Under the pieces are notes generated by a model. The model worked only from the letters and a program-made list of their open reading frames with translations, was not told where the DNA came from and ran no database searches. The position numbers and the translations under genes are program-made. Source: Glycocaulis alkaliphilus (GTDB lineage Bacteria; Pseudomonadota; Alphaproteobacteria; Caulobacterales; Maricaulaceae). Taken from it: a DNA stretch of 64,000 nucleotides. Where the stretch lies: contig NZ_CP018911.1 of NCBI RefSeq assembly GCF_004000605.1, forward strand, positions 930,001-994,000, in the 5' to 3' direction. The stretch's first letter is position 1. Every line of letters starts with the position of its first letter. This document shows, one piece after another, positions 25,343 through 34,497 of the stretch.

Positions 25343-26077
25343 TCAGGCGGCGGACAGCTTGTGCGCCCTGAGTGCCTGGTAGGCGGGCAGGCAGGCCTCT
25401 ATCACGCCCTTAAGGGTATCGGGCCGTGGATGGCCCGAAGGCGCGGGCGCTTCAAACCCCGTCGATGCCTCAACCCGGCTATACCAGTGCGGCGCCCACG
25501 GGCCGTCACTGGCGCGCCGCCCTTCCGGCCAGGTCAGCATGGCTTCGTCGAACGGGATGTTCAGCGCGTCACATAGCGCGGTCAGCATGCCGCGCGGATC
25601 GGCCAGCACGTCCGCCCCTTCTATGACGGGCCATTGCTTTCCGGTATTGGCGGCAATCACTTCGTAGAGCGCGTGCTGGCGCACGGCGCCCAGATCTTCG
25701 GGGCGCACCTCTCCCATGGTGGCGTTGAAGCTGGCGGCCACATCGGCCGGATCGCGGATCAGGAAGATATGCCGGCAGCGGGCCGTCCAGGTGAGGTCGA
25801 CGCCGTCCAGCATGTGCTGGCACATATGTTTCTGGAAGAAGAGCGGCGAGCCGTCCGGTGCTGATCCGGCGCAGCGCGCGGCGATTTTCTTCGGATCGGT
25901 CGGCCACAGTTCCAGCACGGCCTCGCGGCCGGGATGGTTCAGCCCGGTGCGGTCGAGATAATAGCCGTAAAAGGGCTCGTCCCAGACCTCGCAATCTGCC
26001 CGGTTCTCAAAGCTGCGCATCATCGCGGTGGAGATGTTGCGCGGACCCGACCACAGGCAGATGCGGACTGTTTTCAT
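25343..26077 (-). CDS. Sulfotransferase-like P-loop protein
   Basis: 244 residues. The N-terminus has a PAPS/phosphate-binding-like loop in LWSGPRNISTAMMRSF and a following DEPFYGYYL; a central IFLIRDPADVAASF resembles the second sulfotransferase motif. The enzymatic substrate is unknown, and similar proteins are often labelled only sulfotransferase-like or HAD-associated. The start is eleven bases downstream of the aminotransferase stop, so the two are cotranscribed. Confidence 0.8.
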   Translation of the reverse strand: MKTVRICLWSGPRNISTAMMRSFENRADCEVWDEPFYGYYLDRTGLNHPGREAVLELWPTDPKKIAARCAGSAPDGSPLFFQKHMCQHMLDGVDLTWTARCRHIFLIRDPADVAASFNATMGEVRPEDLGAVRQHALYEVIAANTGKQWPVIEGADVLADPRGMLTALCDALNIPFDEAMLTWPEGRRASDGPWAPHWYSRVEASTGFEAPAPSGHPRPDTLKGVIEACLPAYQALRAHKLSAA

Positions 26078-26088
26078 GGGGAGCGGCC

Positions 26089-27006
26089 TTATGTGCTCTC
26101 GCGTTCGATCCGGGCAAGATACAGTTTTTGCAGGCGTTCCACCATCGGTCCGCGCCCGCTGGTTAAAATTCTTCCATCCACGCTCGAAACTGGGGCAATG
26201 CCGGCAAAGGTACCGGTCACGAAGGCTTCCTGCGCGCCATAGACGTCCGTCAGGGAGAAGCGCTTTTCAAAGACGGGTATCCCCGCTTCCTGGCACAGCT
26301 CTATCACCACGCCGCGCGTGATCCCGCCAATGCAATACTCGCCGGTGGACGTCCACACCTCGCCCTTCCTCACGATGAAGAAATGGGTGGAGTTACAGGT
26401 GGCCACAAAGCCGTGCGGATCCAGCATCAGGGCCTCGTCCGCGCCCGCCTTGGCGGCCTGAATGCAGGCCGTGATGCAGTTCAGCTTGGAGTGGGAATTG
26501 AGCTTCTGGTCCTGCACGTCCGGGTATCCACGGCGTACATGCACGGTAAAGAGCTTCATCCCCCGCGTGGCCGCTTCCGGCTTGGGGTTCTTGTATTCGG
26601 GGATGATGACGATGGTGGCTGGCCCGATATTCACCCGCGGGTCCTGATAGGGCGTGCGCTTCAGCCCGCGCGTGACCATCAGGCGGATATGCACGCCGTC
26701 ATGCATGGCGTTGGCTTCCAGCGTCTCGTAGAGCCGCTTTTCCAGCGCCTCAGGCGTCAGGCCGATATCCATGTCGATGGCCTTGGCGCCCTCGTAGAGC
26801 CGCTCCAGATGGCGGTCCAGGAAGACGATATGGCCATGATGGACGCGCAGGCCCTCCCACACGCCATCACCCAGTATGAAACCGGAATCGAAGACCGAAA
26901 CGACGGCCTTCTCGCGTGGGAAAAGCTCGCCATTGACCGAGATGAGGATGCCCGCATTGCGCGGATCATCGACGTATTCGTGTGTGCCCTTGCTGGTATT
27001 GGTCAT
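26089..27006 (-). CDS. Class IV PLP aminotransferase (branched-chain or D-amino-acid type)
   Basis: 305 residues of the fold IV aminotransferase family. The PLP lysine is most likely Lys174 in NSHSKLNCITA. Other markers are SVFDSGFILGDGVWEGLRV, RLMVTRG, and a C-terminal IGGITRGVVIELCQEAGIPV and EAFVTGTFAGIAPV. Because branched-chain dehydrogenase and acyl-CoA genes lie nearby, a branched-chain amino acid role is attractive, but D-amino-acid aminotransferase and 4-amino-4-deoxychorismate lyase relatives look alike. It is followed by the sulfotransferase-like gene and preceded by the enoyl-CoA hydratase gene with a 3-base gap. Confidence 0.87.
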   Translation of the reverse strand: MTNTSKGTHEYVDDPRNAGILISVNGELFPREKAVVSVFDSGFILGDGVWEGLRVHHGHIVFLDRHLERLYEGAKAIDMDIGLTPEALEKRLYETLEANAMHDGVHIRLMVTRGLKRTPYQDPRVNIGPATIVIIPEYKNPKPEAATRGMKLFTVHVRRGYPDVQDQKLNSHSKLNCITACIQAAKAGADEALMLDPHGFVATCNSTHFFIVRKGEVWTSTGEYCIGGITRGVVIELCQEAGIPVFEKRFSLTDVYGAQEAFVTGTFAGIAPVSSVDGRILTSGRGPMVERLQKLYLARIEREST

Positions 27007-27009
27007 GTC

Positions 27010-27801
27010 TCAACCGAACCGGGAGAAGTCTGGCGGGCGGCGCTCCAGAAACGCCGTGACGGCTTCCTTGAACTCCTCCGAGGCGAGCTGCGCGGCGAAC
27101 TCTGCGCCTTCCTCGGCCATCAGCGTGTAGACGCTCTCCACGCCCTTGGTCATCAGCGCCTTGGACTTCTTCACTGCGTTAGGGGCTTTTGCCGCCAGCG
27201 CTTCGGCGCGCTTCATCACCTCTGCTTCGAGATCGCCTGCCGGGAAGACGCCATTGACGAGGCTTTTCGCCTCTGCGCGGCTCGCATCCCAGGTCTCGCC
27301 GAGCAGGAGAAGTTCAGACGCCACTACCCGGCCCACAATGCCGGGCAGGACCGCGCTGGAGCCAAACTCCGGCACCAGGGCCAGATCCACGAACGGCGTC
27401 TTGAAGGTCGAACGGTCCGACGCATAGGCAAGGTCACAATGCAGGAGCAGGGTGACGCCAATGCCGATGGCCAGCCCGTCCACGCAAGCAATGACCGGCT
27501 TTGTGGCGCCGAGCAGAGCGCGCATGAAGCGCTCCACCGGCGGCATGTCGCCCCCGCCAATGGTGGGCGGGGCCTCCATGAAGTCCATCAGATCATTGCC
27601 GGCGGTGAAGACGCCATCGGTTCCGGCAATGACCACCACGCGGATAGCCTTGTCCGTTTCCGCCGTCTCCAGCCCTTGCGCCATGGCGGTGTACATGGCG
27701 CGCGTGATGGCGTTCTTCTTGCCCGCCCGGTTGAAGCGGATGATCCGGACCGCACCGCGATCCTCGATCAGTATGTCGGCAAAACCTGCTGGAGCATTCA
27801 T
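27010..27801 (-). CDS. Enoyl-CoA hydratase/isomerase family protein
   Basis: 263-residue crotonase-fold protein. Visible are NRAGKKNAITRAMYTAM, the oxyanion-hole segments AGTDGVFTAGNDLMDF and VDGLAIGIGVTLLLHCDLAYAS, and FKTPFVDLALVPEFGSS. The catalytic acid pair of true hydratases is not clear: the second position is in VPEFGSS, so an isomerase or related activity is possible. Lies in a minus-strand run: acyl-CoA dehydrogenase (15-base gap upstream), this gene, aminotransferase. Confidence 0.88.
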   Translation of the reverse strand: MNAPAGFADILIEDRGAVRIIRFNRAGKKNAITRAMYTAMAQGLETAETDKAIRVVVIAGTDGVFTAGNDLMDFMEAPPTIGGGDMPPVERFMRALLGATKPVIACVDGLAIGIGVTLLLHCDLAYASDRSTFKTPFVDLALVPEFGSSAVLPGIVGRVVASELLLLGETWDASRAEAKSLVNGVFPAGDLEAEVMKRAEALAAKAPNAVKKSKALMTKGVESVYTLMAEEGAEFAAQLASEEFKEAVTAFLERRPPDFSRFG

Positions 27802-27816
27802 GGAGTGGTCCTCGCC

Positions 27817-29034
27817 TTACGCTTCGTTGAGCCAGCGCTTCATCTCTAGGCGGGCAATGGTGCGCTCATGCACCTCGTCCGGCCCGTCGGCGATGCGCAG
27901 CGTGCGGATGCCGGCATAGGAGGAGGCGAGCGGGAAGTCGTCTGACACGCCGCCGCCGCCATGGGCCTGAATGGCGTCATCGATGACTTTGAGCGCCATG
28001 ATGGGCGCGGCCACCTTGATCATGGCGATCTCGCCGCGTGCAGCCTTGTTGCCAACCGTGTCCATCATCCAGGCGGCTTTCAGCGTCAGGAGGCGCGAGG
28101 TCTCGATATCGATGCGCGCGCGGGCAATGCGATGCTCCCAGATCGAATGCTTGATGACCGGCTTGCCAAAGGCGGTGCGGCTCATCGCGCGTTTCACCAT
28201 CAGCTCCAGCGCCCGCTCTGCCGCGCCGATCGTGCGCATGCAGTGGTGGATGCGGCCCGGCCCGAGACGGCCTTGCGCGATTTCAAACCCGCGCCCTTCG
28301 CCCAGCAGGATATTGCTGGCAGGCACGCGCACGTCTTTCAGCTCGACTTCCATGTGGCCGTGCGGGGCATCGTCATAGCCAAATACCGGCAGATGGCGCA
28401 GCACGGTCACGCCCTTGGCGTCGGCAGGGACCAGGATCATGGATTGCTGCTGGTGCAGCTCGGCATCGGGGTCGGTCTTGCCCATGACGATATAGACCGC
28501 GCAGCGCGGATCACCGGCGCCCGAGCTCCACCATTTGCGGCCATTGATAACGTATTCATCGCCATCGCGCTTTATCGAGCATTCGATATTCGTGGCGTCG
28601 GAGGAGGCGACGGCAGGCTCGGTCATCAGGAAGGCGGAGCGGATATCGCCAGCCAGAAGCGGTTTGAGCCATTTCTCCTGATGTTCCTTGGTGCCATAGC
28701 GCGAAAGCACTTCCATATTGCCGGTATCGGGCGCGGAGCAGTTGAACACCTCGCTCGCCCAGGCCACCCGGCCCATTTCCTCGGCCAGCGGCGCGTAGTC
28801 CGCATTGGAAAGCCCGGCGCCGTGCTTGTCGTCCGGGTGGAAGAGATTCCACAAGCCTTGCGCCTTCGCCTTGGCTTTCAGCTCCTCGATGATGGGCAGG
28901 ACCTGCCAGCGATTGGTGCCGAATCCGGCCAGCTGGTCATGATAGGTCTTCTCGTTCGGATAGACGTGCTCATCCATGAAGGCGCGCACGCGAGCCAGAT
29001 AGTCCTTGCAGCGGGCCGAGTATTCAAAATTCAT
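27817..29034 (-). CDS. Acyl-CoA dehydrogenase family flavoprotein
   Basis: 405-residue FAD enzyme that would oxidise an acyl-CoA to the enoyl-CoA, feeding the adjacent hydratase-like protein. Markers: [31 protein letters not shown], the flavin-binding [15 protein letters not shown] and [12 protein letters not shown], and the C-terminal [15 protein letters not shown]. The AP-D-x-GN-M-E pattern is that of the ACAD10/11-like subgroup. First gene of the minus-strand run; divergent from the TSUP gene with a gap of about 100 bases. Confidence 0.93.
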   Translation of the reverse strand: MNFEYSARCKDYLARVRAFMDEHVYPNEKTYHDQLAGFGTNRWQVLPIIEELKAKAKAQGLWNLFHPDDKHGAGLSNADYAPLAEEMGRVAWASEVFNCSAPDTGNMEVLSRYGTKEHQEKWLKPLLAGDIRSAFLMTEPAVASSDATNIECSIKRDGDEYVINGRKWWSSGAGDPRCAVYIVMGKTDPDAELHQQQSMILVPADAKGVTVLRHLPVFGYDDAPHGHMEVELKDVRVPASNILLGEGRGFEIAQGRLGPGRIHHCMRTIGAAERALELMVKRAMSRTAFGKPVIKHSIWEHRIARARIDIETSRLLTLKAAWMMDTVGNKAARGEIAMIKVAAPIMALKVIDDAIQAHGGGGVSDDFPLASSYAGIRTLRIADGPDEVHERTIARLEMKRWLNEA

Positions 29035-29135
29035 CTTGGGTGTCCTCCCTCGCGGTTTTCGCGTGTGCCCGGTCCGGGCCAGTTTCGTTTGTCCGGACTA
29101 TCATGGCACTTCCTGCCGGTGATTCCATCTGTGAC

Positions 29136-29870
29136 ATGACATCCATCATCATACTTTTTGCGGTGCTGGCGACGGCCTTCCTGTCGGCCGTGTTTGGTAT
29201 GGCGGGCGGATTGATCCTGATGGGCGTCCTGGCAGCCCTGCTGCCGGTGCCTGCTGCCATGGTGATGCATGGCGCGGTGCAGAGCGTGTCCAATGGCTGG
29301 CGGGCCGTGCTCCTGCGCCGCTATATCCTGTGGAAATCCATCGGCTGGTACATGGTGGGCTCGGCCGGCGTCGCGCTCATCCTCCTCAGTTTCACGTTCA
29401 TCCTGCCGCGCCCCTGGCTCTTCATTGTGCTCGGGCTGGTGCCGCTGATTGTCTGGGTGCCGAAATCGGTGTTTGCGCTAGATGCAACAAAGCCGGGGCA
29501 GGGCATTGCCTGCGGTGTCAGCGTGACGGGCCTCAACGTGATCGCGGGCGTGTCGGGACCTTTGCTCGATACTTTCTACCAGAATGTCGAGGCTGACCGG
29601 CGTTCGATCGTCGCCACCAAGGCCACCACCCAGGTCGCCGCCCACGGCGTAAAGATCGCCTACTATATCGCCCCGGCGCTGGCCGCAGGCGAGGGCGGGT
29701 CGTTCTGGCTGATTGCGGTGGCCATACCGCTCTCCGTGATCGGCACGACGCTGGGTGCAAAGATGCTCGACCGGATGAGCGAGGATGTGTTCCGGCGCTG
29801 GACCAAACGTCTCGTGACACTCATCGGCGCGTATTACTTCGTGCAAGGGCTGTGGCTGCTGGTGGGATGA
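29136..29870 (+). CDS. TSUP (TauE/SafE) family membrane permease
   Basis: About 244 residues with seven to eight hydrophobic helices, from the ATG at 29136 (Met-Thr-Ser-Ile). Starts at 29040 and 29103 are possible but add a non-membrane N-terminus. Family traits are the Gly-rich repeats AVFGMAGGLILMGVLAAL and GVSVTGLNVIAGVSGPLLDTFYQN, the equivalent positions of two pseudo-repeats. Family members export sulfite or other organosulfur anions; the substrate here is unknown. Confidence 0.85.
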   Translation: MTSIIILFAVLATAFLSAVFGMAGGLILMGVLAALLPVPAAMVMHGAVQSVSNGWRAVLLRRYILWKSIGWYMVGSAGVALILLSFTFILPRPWLFIVLGLVPLIVWVPKSVFALDATKPGQGIACGVSVTGLNVIAGVSGPLLDTFYQNVEADRRSIVATKATTQVAAHGVKIAYYIAPALAAGEGGSFWLIAVAIPLSVIGTTLGAKMLDRMSEDVFRRWTKRLVTLIGAYYFVQGLWLLVG

Positions 29871-29933
29871 ACCCTCGAGCTTTCCAGTTGTCATCACCCG
29901 CTTCATGCGGGTGACCCATGCCTGCAACGATGT

Positions 29934-30039
29934 CCTCCCCCGTTCACGGGGGAGGTGTCAGCGAAGCTGACGGAGGGGGGAGCTTGTTTCGATTCCCCCC
30001 CTCGGCCCTTCGGGCCACTCCCCCCGTGAACGGGGGGAG
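29934..30039 (+). repeat. Composite hairpin repeat, family A, copy 2
   Basis: The outer hairpin CCTCCCCCGTTCACGGGGGA, a small hairpin (GTCAGCGAAGCTGAC), an inner G6/C6 arm pair around a 14-base centre, CGGCCCTTCGGGCC, and a second outer hairpin with CCCCCCGTGAACGGGGGG. It fills most of the 288-base gap between the TSUP gene and mutL. Same orientation as the copy at 44.8 kb. Confidence 0.9.
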
Positions 30040-30158
30040 ACATCGACACCAGCTCGTACGGCTGCCTGCGCGGGCCCAGATAAGCCGGGCCATGACACTA
30101 TCGGGAAACCTGCCCGCTTCCCTTGACCACCCCGCCCCCAGACCCGACTTTCCCGCCC

Positions 30159-32003
30159 ATGGCCATCATCCGCCGACTCACCCCTGAAACCGTCAATCGC
30201 ATCGCCGCGGGCGAGGTGGTCGAGCGCCCCGCCTCGGCCCTCAAAGAGCTGGTGGAAAATGCGCTGGATGCTGGTGCCACGCGCATTGATGTGCGCGCAG
30301 AGCAGGGCGGGCTGACCCGCCTGATCGTGGAAGATGATGGTCACGGCATGGACCGTGACAGCCTCGCCCTGTCGGTGGAGCGCCATGCCACCTCCAAACT
30401 GCCGGTGGGTGCCGATGGGGCGGATGATCTGTTGAACATCGCCTCCATGGGCTTCCGGGGCGAGGCCTTGCCGTCCATCGGTTCGGTCGCGCGGCTGTCC
30501 ATCACCACGCAGGACGCGTCTGGCGATTGCTGGGCGCTGGAGGTGGAAGGCGGCAAGACCGGCGAGCCACGTCCCGCCCCGCCGCTGGGGCGCACCGGCA
30601 CGCGCATTGAAGTGCGCGATCTGTTCTACGCTACCCCTGCGCGCCTGAAATTTCTCAAATCCGAGCGCGCGGAGAGCATGGCCATCACCGACGTGATGAA
30701 GCGGCTGGCGCTCGCGCGGGCCGATGTCGGCTTTTTCCTCAGTCTTGATGGCCGCTCGCGCCTCGCCCTGCAGGCTCCCGGCATGGTGGATACGCCCGAA
30801 GCGCGCCGCACCCGCCTCGCCGCCCTGCTGGACCGGGATTTTGCCGAGAATGCGCTGGCCATCGACACCGTTCGCGAGGGCGTGAGCGTGACCGGCTGGG
30901 CCAGTCTTCCCACCTATAACCGGGGCACCAACCAGCACCAGTTCCTGTTCGTGAACGGGCGGCCCGTGCGCGACAAGCTGCTGGTGGGGGCCGTGCGCGG
31001 TGCCTATCAGGATTTCCTCGCCCGTGACCGCCATCCGGTGGTGGCGCTCTATGTCGATCTGCCGACCGATGAGGTGGATGTGAACGTCCACCCCGCCAAG
31101 GCCGAGGTGCGCTTTCGCGATTCCGGCCTCGTGCGCGGGCTGATTGTCGGCGCGCTGCGCCATGCGCTGGCGGGGGCGGGCCACCGTGCCTCGACCAGTG
31201 TCGCCGCCGCCACGCTTGGAAGACTGCAGCCACAGAGCGCGCCCACAGGCTCGCTCTGGGCGCCGTCGCGAGCCGAATACGGCGCGCGGGTATCACCCGC
31301 CTATGAAGCGTCTCTGGCCGAGCGCCCCGCCCCCGAATTCGATGCCGGAGTGCCGCGCGCCGAACCCTCCGGCCTTGCTTATGCAGCGAGGGTAGAGGCG
31401 GAGCCTGCCCGTGAGCTGGAAGACTTTCCGTTGGGCGCCGCGCGCGCGCAGCTGCATGAGACCTATGTGATCGCGCAGACGGCGGACGGGCTTGTGATCG
31501 TCGATCAGCACGCCGCCCATGAGCGCCTCGTCTATGAGCGGATGAAGGCGGCCTTGGCCTCCACCGGCGTTGCCCGCCAGGCACTGCTGGTGCCGGAGAT
31601 CGTCGAGATGGACGAGGGCGAGGCGCGCCGCGTGCTCGACCGGGCCGAGGAACTCGCCGAGCTTGGCCTTGTCATCGAACCTTTCGGCCCTGGCGCGATT
31701 GCGGTGCGCGAAACGCCGGCCCTTCTCAAACGCCTCGACGTGCAGGGCCTGATCCGCGATCTCGCTGACGAGCTGGCTGAATACGACGAGGCGCTGTCGC
31801 TCAAAGAGAAGCTTGAAGAGGTTGTCGGCACCATGGCCTGTCATGGCTCGGTGCGGGCGGGCAGGCGTCTCACTGGCGAGGAGATGAACGCGCTCCTGCG
31901 TGAGATGGAAGCCACGCCCCATTCCGGCCAGTGCAATCACGGCCGGCCGACTTATGTGGAGCTGAAACTGTCTGACATTGAGCGGCTTTTCGGGCGGAAG
32001 TGA
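30159..32003 (+). CDS. mutL: DNA mismatch repair protein MutL with endonuclease motif
   Basis: 614 residues. The GHKL ATPase domain at the N-terminus has [34 protein letters not shown] and [13 protein letters not shown]. After a Pro/Ala-rich linker (about 335-420), the C-terminal dimerisation domain holds the metal motif [12 protein letters not shown] (Asp449) and the CNHGRP motif (Cys592), so this is the nicking type of MutL, not the E. coli type. The start at 30159 begins at the conserved Met-Ala-Ile-Ile; the open frame further up (30123) is proline-rich filler. mutS is not in the window. Confidence 0.95.
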   Translation: MAIIRRLTPETVNRIAAGEVVERPASALKELVENALDAGATRIDVRAEQGGLTRLIVEDDGHGMDRDSLALSVERHATSKLPVGADGADDLLNIASMGFRGEALPSIGSVARLSITTQDASGDCWALEVEGGKTGEPRPAPPLGRTGTRIEVRDLFYATPARLKFLKSERAESMAITDVMKRLALARADVGFFLSLDGRSRLALQAPGMVDTPEARRTRLAALLDRDFAENALAIDTVREGVSVTGWASLPTYNRGTNQHQFLFVNGRPVRDKLLVGAVRGAYQDFLARDRHPVVALYVDLPTDEVDVNVHPAKAEVRFRDSGLVRGLIVGALRHALAGAGHRASTSVAAATLGRLQPQSAPTGSLWAPSRAEYGARVSPAYEASLAERPAPEFDAGVPRAEPSGLAYAARVEAEPARELEDFPLGAARAQLHETYVIAQTADGLVIVDQHAAHERLVYERMKAALASTGVARQALLVPEIVEMDEGEARRVLDRAEELAELGLVIEPFGPGAIAVRETPALLKRLDVQGLIRDLADELAEYDEALSLKEKLEEVVGTMACHGSVRAGRRLTGEEMNALLREMEATPHSGQCNHGRPTYVELKLSDIERLFGRK

Positions 32004-32006
32004 GGG

Positions 32007-32288
32007 TCAGGCGACCGCTCTCACGTCCAGCTTCACGCTGAGCCCCGCAGCGCTCGCGGCGTTGACCAGCGCGTCCAGCGCGAAAACCTGCACCTTGCCG
32101 CGCATCAGATCCGATACGCGCGGCTGGGTGACGCCCATCCGCTTGGCGGCTTCGGTCTGCGTCCAGCCCTTTGCCTCGATATGAGCCTTGAGCGCGATCA
32201 TCAGCTCGGAGCGCAGCTTCATGTTCTCCGCTTCGCCGGGCGTGCTCTCGATGGCGTCCCAGATGCTGTCAAAACGGTGTTCGCTCAT
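32007..32288 (-). CDS. XRE-family antitoxin-like transcription factor (HigA type), no toxin partner seen
   Basis: 93 residues with a helix-turn-helix in WTQTEAAKRMGVTQPRVSDLMRGKVQVFALDALVNAASAAG, the pattern of antitoxins of HigBA/RelE-type modules. Such antitoxins normally sit directly downstream of, or just before, a RelE-like toxin gene; here the upstream neighbour region (32289-32400) is a short repeat without coding potential and the downstream neighbour is convergent mutL. It is therefore an orphan, either a solitary regulator or the survivor of a lost module. Confidence 0.82.
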   Translation of the reverse strand: MSEHRFDSIWDAIESTPGEAENMKLRSELMIALKAHIEAKGWTQTEAAKRMGVTQPRVSDLMRGKVQVFALDALVNAASAAGLSVKLDVRAVA

Positions 32289-32337
32289 GGTCTTTGCTCG
32301 TTGATGAGGGGGCCGGAGTATCTCTCTATTGTTTCCC

Positions 32338-32393
32338 CGGCGGAAGCCGGGGTCCAGCCTATTCTGGATACCGGCTTGCGCCGGTAAAACGAG
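32338..32393 (+). repeat. Short dispersed palindrome, CCGGGGTCCA type (family D)
   Basis: The stretch between the XRE gene and rsmD contains CCGGCGGAAGCCGGGGTCCAG followed by ATTCTGGATACCGGCTTGCG CCGG, i.e. two small palindromes around a central variable part. A related CCGGGGTCCAC block lies at about 23.23-23.27 kb. Confidence 0.55.
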
Positions 32394-32400
32394 AAGCTGC

Positions 32401-32961
32401 TTACCCCCTCTTCAGATACACCACCCTTGCCGCGCCATATTCGCCTTCATCGAGGCGGTCCCAGCCCGGTGTTTCAGGGGTCTCGTCGATACCCACTTCC
32501 AGAACGGCGATTGCTCCGGGGCTGAGCCAGCCGCCATCGAGCAGGCGGGAGAGGGCGAGCTCGCCGAGGCCCTTGCCATAGGGCGGGTCGAGGAAAACCA
32601 GATCAAACGGCGGCCCAAGATTGGCCGGTTTCGGCCCCATGGCGGTGGCATCGCGCCGGTGCAGGCGGGTCGTTGCCCATAGCTGCAGCGCCTCGACATT
32701 GTCGCGGATCGCGCCTCTGGCGCCGGCATCGGTCTCGACAAAGAGGCAGAAGGCCGCGCCCCGGCTCATGGCTTCAAAGCCCAGCGCGCCGGACCCTGCA
32801 AAGAGGTCGATCACGCGCTTGTTCTCAAGCCCGTCTGACCAGCTGGCATGGGCCAGCTTGTTGAAAATGCTTTCGCGGGTGCGGTCGGCGGTGGGGCGGG
32901 TCTTGCGGCCCTTGGGCGCGCTGAGCGCGCGGCCCTTATGGCTTCCGGCGATGATGCGCAT
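32401..32961 (-). CDS. rsmD: 16S rRNA (guanine-966-N2)-methyltransferase RsmD
   Basis: 186-residue SAM-dependent methyltransferase for G966 of 16S rRNA. Motifs: MRIIAGSHKGRALSAPKG, TRPTADRTRESIFN, the SAM site IDLFAGSGALGFEAMSRGA, and the catalytic FLDPPYG. The first 26 bases overlap the 3' end of rluB on the same strand, so two RNA-modification enzymes are translationally linked. Confidence 0.95.
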   Translation of the reverse strand: MRIIAGSHKGRALSAPKGRKTRPTADRTRESIFNKLAHASWSDGLENKRVIDLFAGSGALGFEAMSRGAAFCLFVETDAGARGAIRDNVEALQLWATTRLHRRDATAMGPKPANLGPPFDLVFLDPPYGKGLGELALSRLLDGGWLSPGAIAVLEVGIDETPETPGWDRLDEGEYGAARVVYLKRG

Positions 32962-33901
32962 CGGGCTTTCGGGCCTTGTTGTCAGGGCGTTTGCCGGGGC
33001 CGGGTTTGCCGCGTGGTGCGCCGGGTGAGGGGCGTGACGGTCCCTTGCCTGCGGGCGCAGGCGGGCGGGGACGTTCGGGCTTGGAAACCGCCCTGCCGGT
33101 CATGTCGGCCTCGCGCGCGCCCTCCTTCATCGGATAGCCGTCGCCATCGAGCGGATAGAGCTTGCCCAGCTGTTCGCGCAGGACCGAACGGCGGATTTCT
33201 TCCGTCTTGCCCTTTTCCAGCGCGCCAAGCTGGAACGGGCCATAGGCGGTGCGCAGCAGACGGTTCACCGTCAGGCCAACTGCGGAGAGGACTTTCCTCA
33301 CCTCGCGGTTCTTGCCCTCTTTCAGGCCCACGGTCAGCCAGGTGTTGGAGCCGGTGCGCCGGTCCACCACCACCTCGATGGGGCCGTATTTCACGCCCTC
33401 GACGCTGATGCCTTTTTTCAGCTTCTCGATGGCCTCTTCGGTGATGTCGCCATAGGCGCGGACGCGGTAGCGCCGGGTCCACCCCGTTGAGGGCAGTTCC
33501 AGTACGCGCGCCAGCTCGCCATCATTGGTCAGCAGCAAAAGGCCTTCCGAGGTGAGGTCCAGCCGGCCAATGGAAATGACGCGGCCGATTTCCTTCGGCA
33601 GGGACTGGAAGACAGTCTCGCGCCCTTGCGGGTCGGCATGGGTGGTGACCAGCCCGTCCGGCTTGTGGTGACGCCACAGGCGCGTGGGCGGGCGCTCGGC
33701 GATGGGTTTGCCATCCACGCGCACATCATCGCCGGGGCCAACTTTCACCGCAGGCGTGCGCAGAATCTTGCCGTTCAGGCTCACCCGGCCGTCCTCGATC
33801 ATGCGTTCGGCTTCACGGCGCGAGGCAACGCCCGCATGGGCGAGCACCTTGGCGATGCGTTCGCCGTCTTCAGCGTTTTTGGGGGCAGGGGGCTTGGCCA
33901 A
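32936..33901 (-). CDS. rluB: rRNA pseudouridine synthase RluB
   Basis: 321 residues. S4 RNA-binding domain (about 14-60) with RIAKVLAHAGVASRREAERMI, then the RsuA/RluB/E catalytic domain with IGRLDLTSEGLLLLTNDG, catalytic Asp115, and RRYRVRAYG plus GKNREVRK. A 55-residue basic Pro/Gly/Arg-rich C-terminal tail is probably an rRNA-binding extension; it overlaps the rsmD start. Function by homology is pseudouridylation of 23S rRNA near position 2605. Confidence 0.92.
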   Translation of the reverse strand: MAKPPAPKNAEDGERIAKVLAHAGVASRREAERMIEDGRVSLNGKILRTPAVKVGPGDDVRVDGKPIAERPPTRLWRHHKPDGLVTTHADPQGRETVFQSLPKEIGRVISIGRLDLTSEGLLLLTNDGELARVLELPSTGWTRRYRVRAYGDITEEAIEKLKKGISVEGVKYGPIEVVVDRRTGSNTWLTVGLKEGKNREVRKVLSAVGLTVNRLLRTAYGPFQLGALEKGKTEEIRRSVLREQLGKLYPLDGDGYPMKEGAREADMTGRAVSKPERPRPPAPAGKGPSRPSPGAPRGKPGPGKRPDNKARKPDAHHRRKP

Positions 33902-33939
33902 GGCTTGCGGGGTCTCCGGTGAAGGCTTAAGCGGCTCCC

Positions 33940-34404
33940 ATGAGCGATAGCCGCGACATACGCTTTATGGAACTAGCCTTGGGTCAGGCGCAAGCCGCTG
34001 CCGCCGCAGGCGAGGCGCCGATTGGCGCGGTCATCGTCGATCCGGCGAGTGATGAAGTGGTTGCGCTGGCTCATAACGCGCCGATTGCAGGCCATGATCC
34101 GAGCGCCCATGCCGAGATTCTCAGCCTGCGCCTCGCTGGCCAGAAGATTGGCAATTACCGGCTGACGGGGCTGGAAATGTTCGTGACGCTGGAGCCGTGT
34201 GCCATGTGCGCAGGCGCGATCAGTCATGCGCGCATTGGCCGTCTCGTCTATGGCGCATCAGACCCCAAGGGCGGGGCGGTGGAGCACGGGCCGCGCTTCT
34301 TTGAACAACCCACTTGCCACTGGCGGCCAGATGTGATGGGCGGCGTGCTGACCGAGCAAAGCGCCGCGCTGCTGAAGGGGTTTTTCAAGGCGAGGCGGGG
34401 GTAG
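33940..34404 (+). CDS. tadA: tRNA(Arg) adenosine-34 deaminase TadA
   Basis: Makes inosine at the wobble position of tRNA-Arg(ACG). 154 residues with the deaminase zinc site: His57-Ala-Glu59 and Pro-Cys87-Ala-Met-Cys90. The C-terminal helix runs LKGFFKARRG. Divergent from rluB with a 38-base gap. The last 28 residues have a diverged duplicate 740 bases downstream (35144-35230), on the far side of the GST-like gene. Confidence 0.95.
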   Translation: MSDSRDIRFMELALGQAQAAAAAGEAPIGAVIVDPASDEVVALAHNAPIAGHDPSAHAEILSLRLAGQKIGNYRLTGLEMFVTLEPCAMCAGAISHARIGRLVYGASDPKGGAVEHGPRFFEQPTCHWRPDVMGGVLTEQSAALLKGFFKARRG

Positions 34405-34417
34405 GGCTCTTTCCTTG

Positions 34418-34455
34418 TGCTCCGCACATCCGTGCGTCGCTCCTCGCATAGGCTC
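34418..34455 (-). repeat. Dispersed repeat, family B, copy 3
   Basis: Contains GCTCCGCACATCCGTGCGTC followed by GCTCCTCGCAT, which also occurs in reverse at about 17145-17177 and, truncated, at about 22945 inside the split family C copy. Its core CGCACATCCGTGCG is a palindrome with a four-base loop. It directly follows the tadA stop region. Confidence 0.8.
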
Positions 34456-34497
34456 GGGCGCGCGCCCTGAGGGGCTGCTATACCCGTTCCAGCCAGA

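Noticed and set aside
27961-29139. Long plus-strand frames opposite the acyl-CoA dehydrogenase and aminotransferase genes
   Set aside because: Shadow frames; the minus-strand proteins match known families over their full length.
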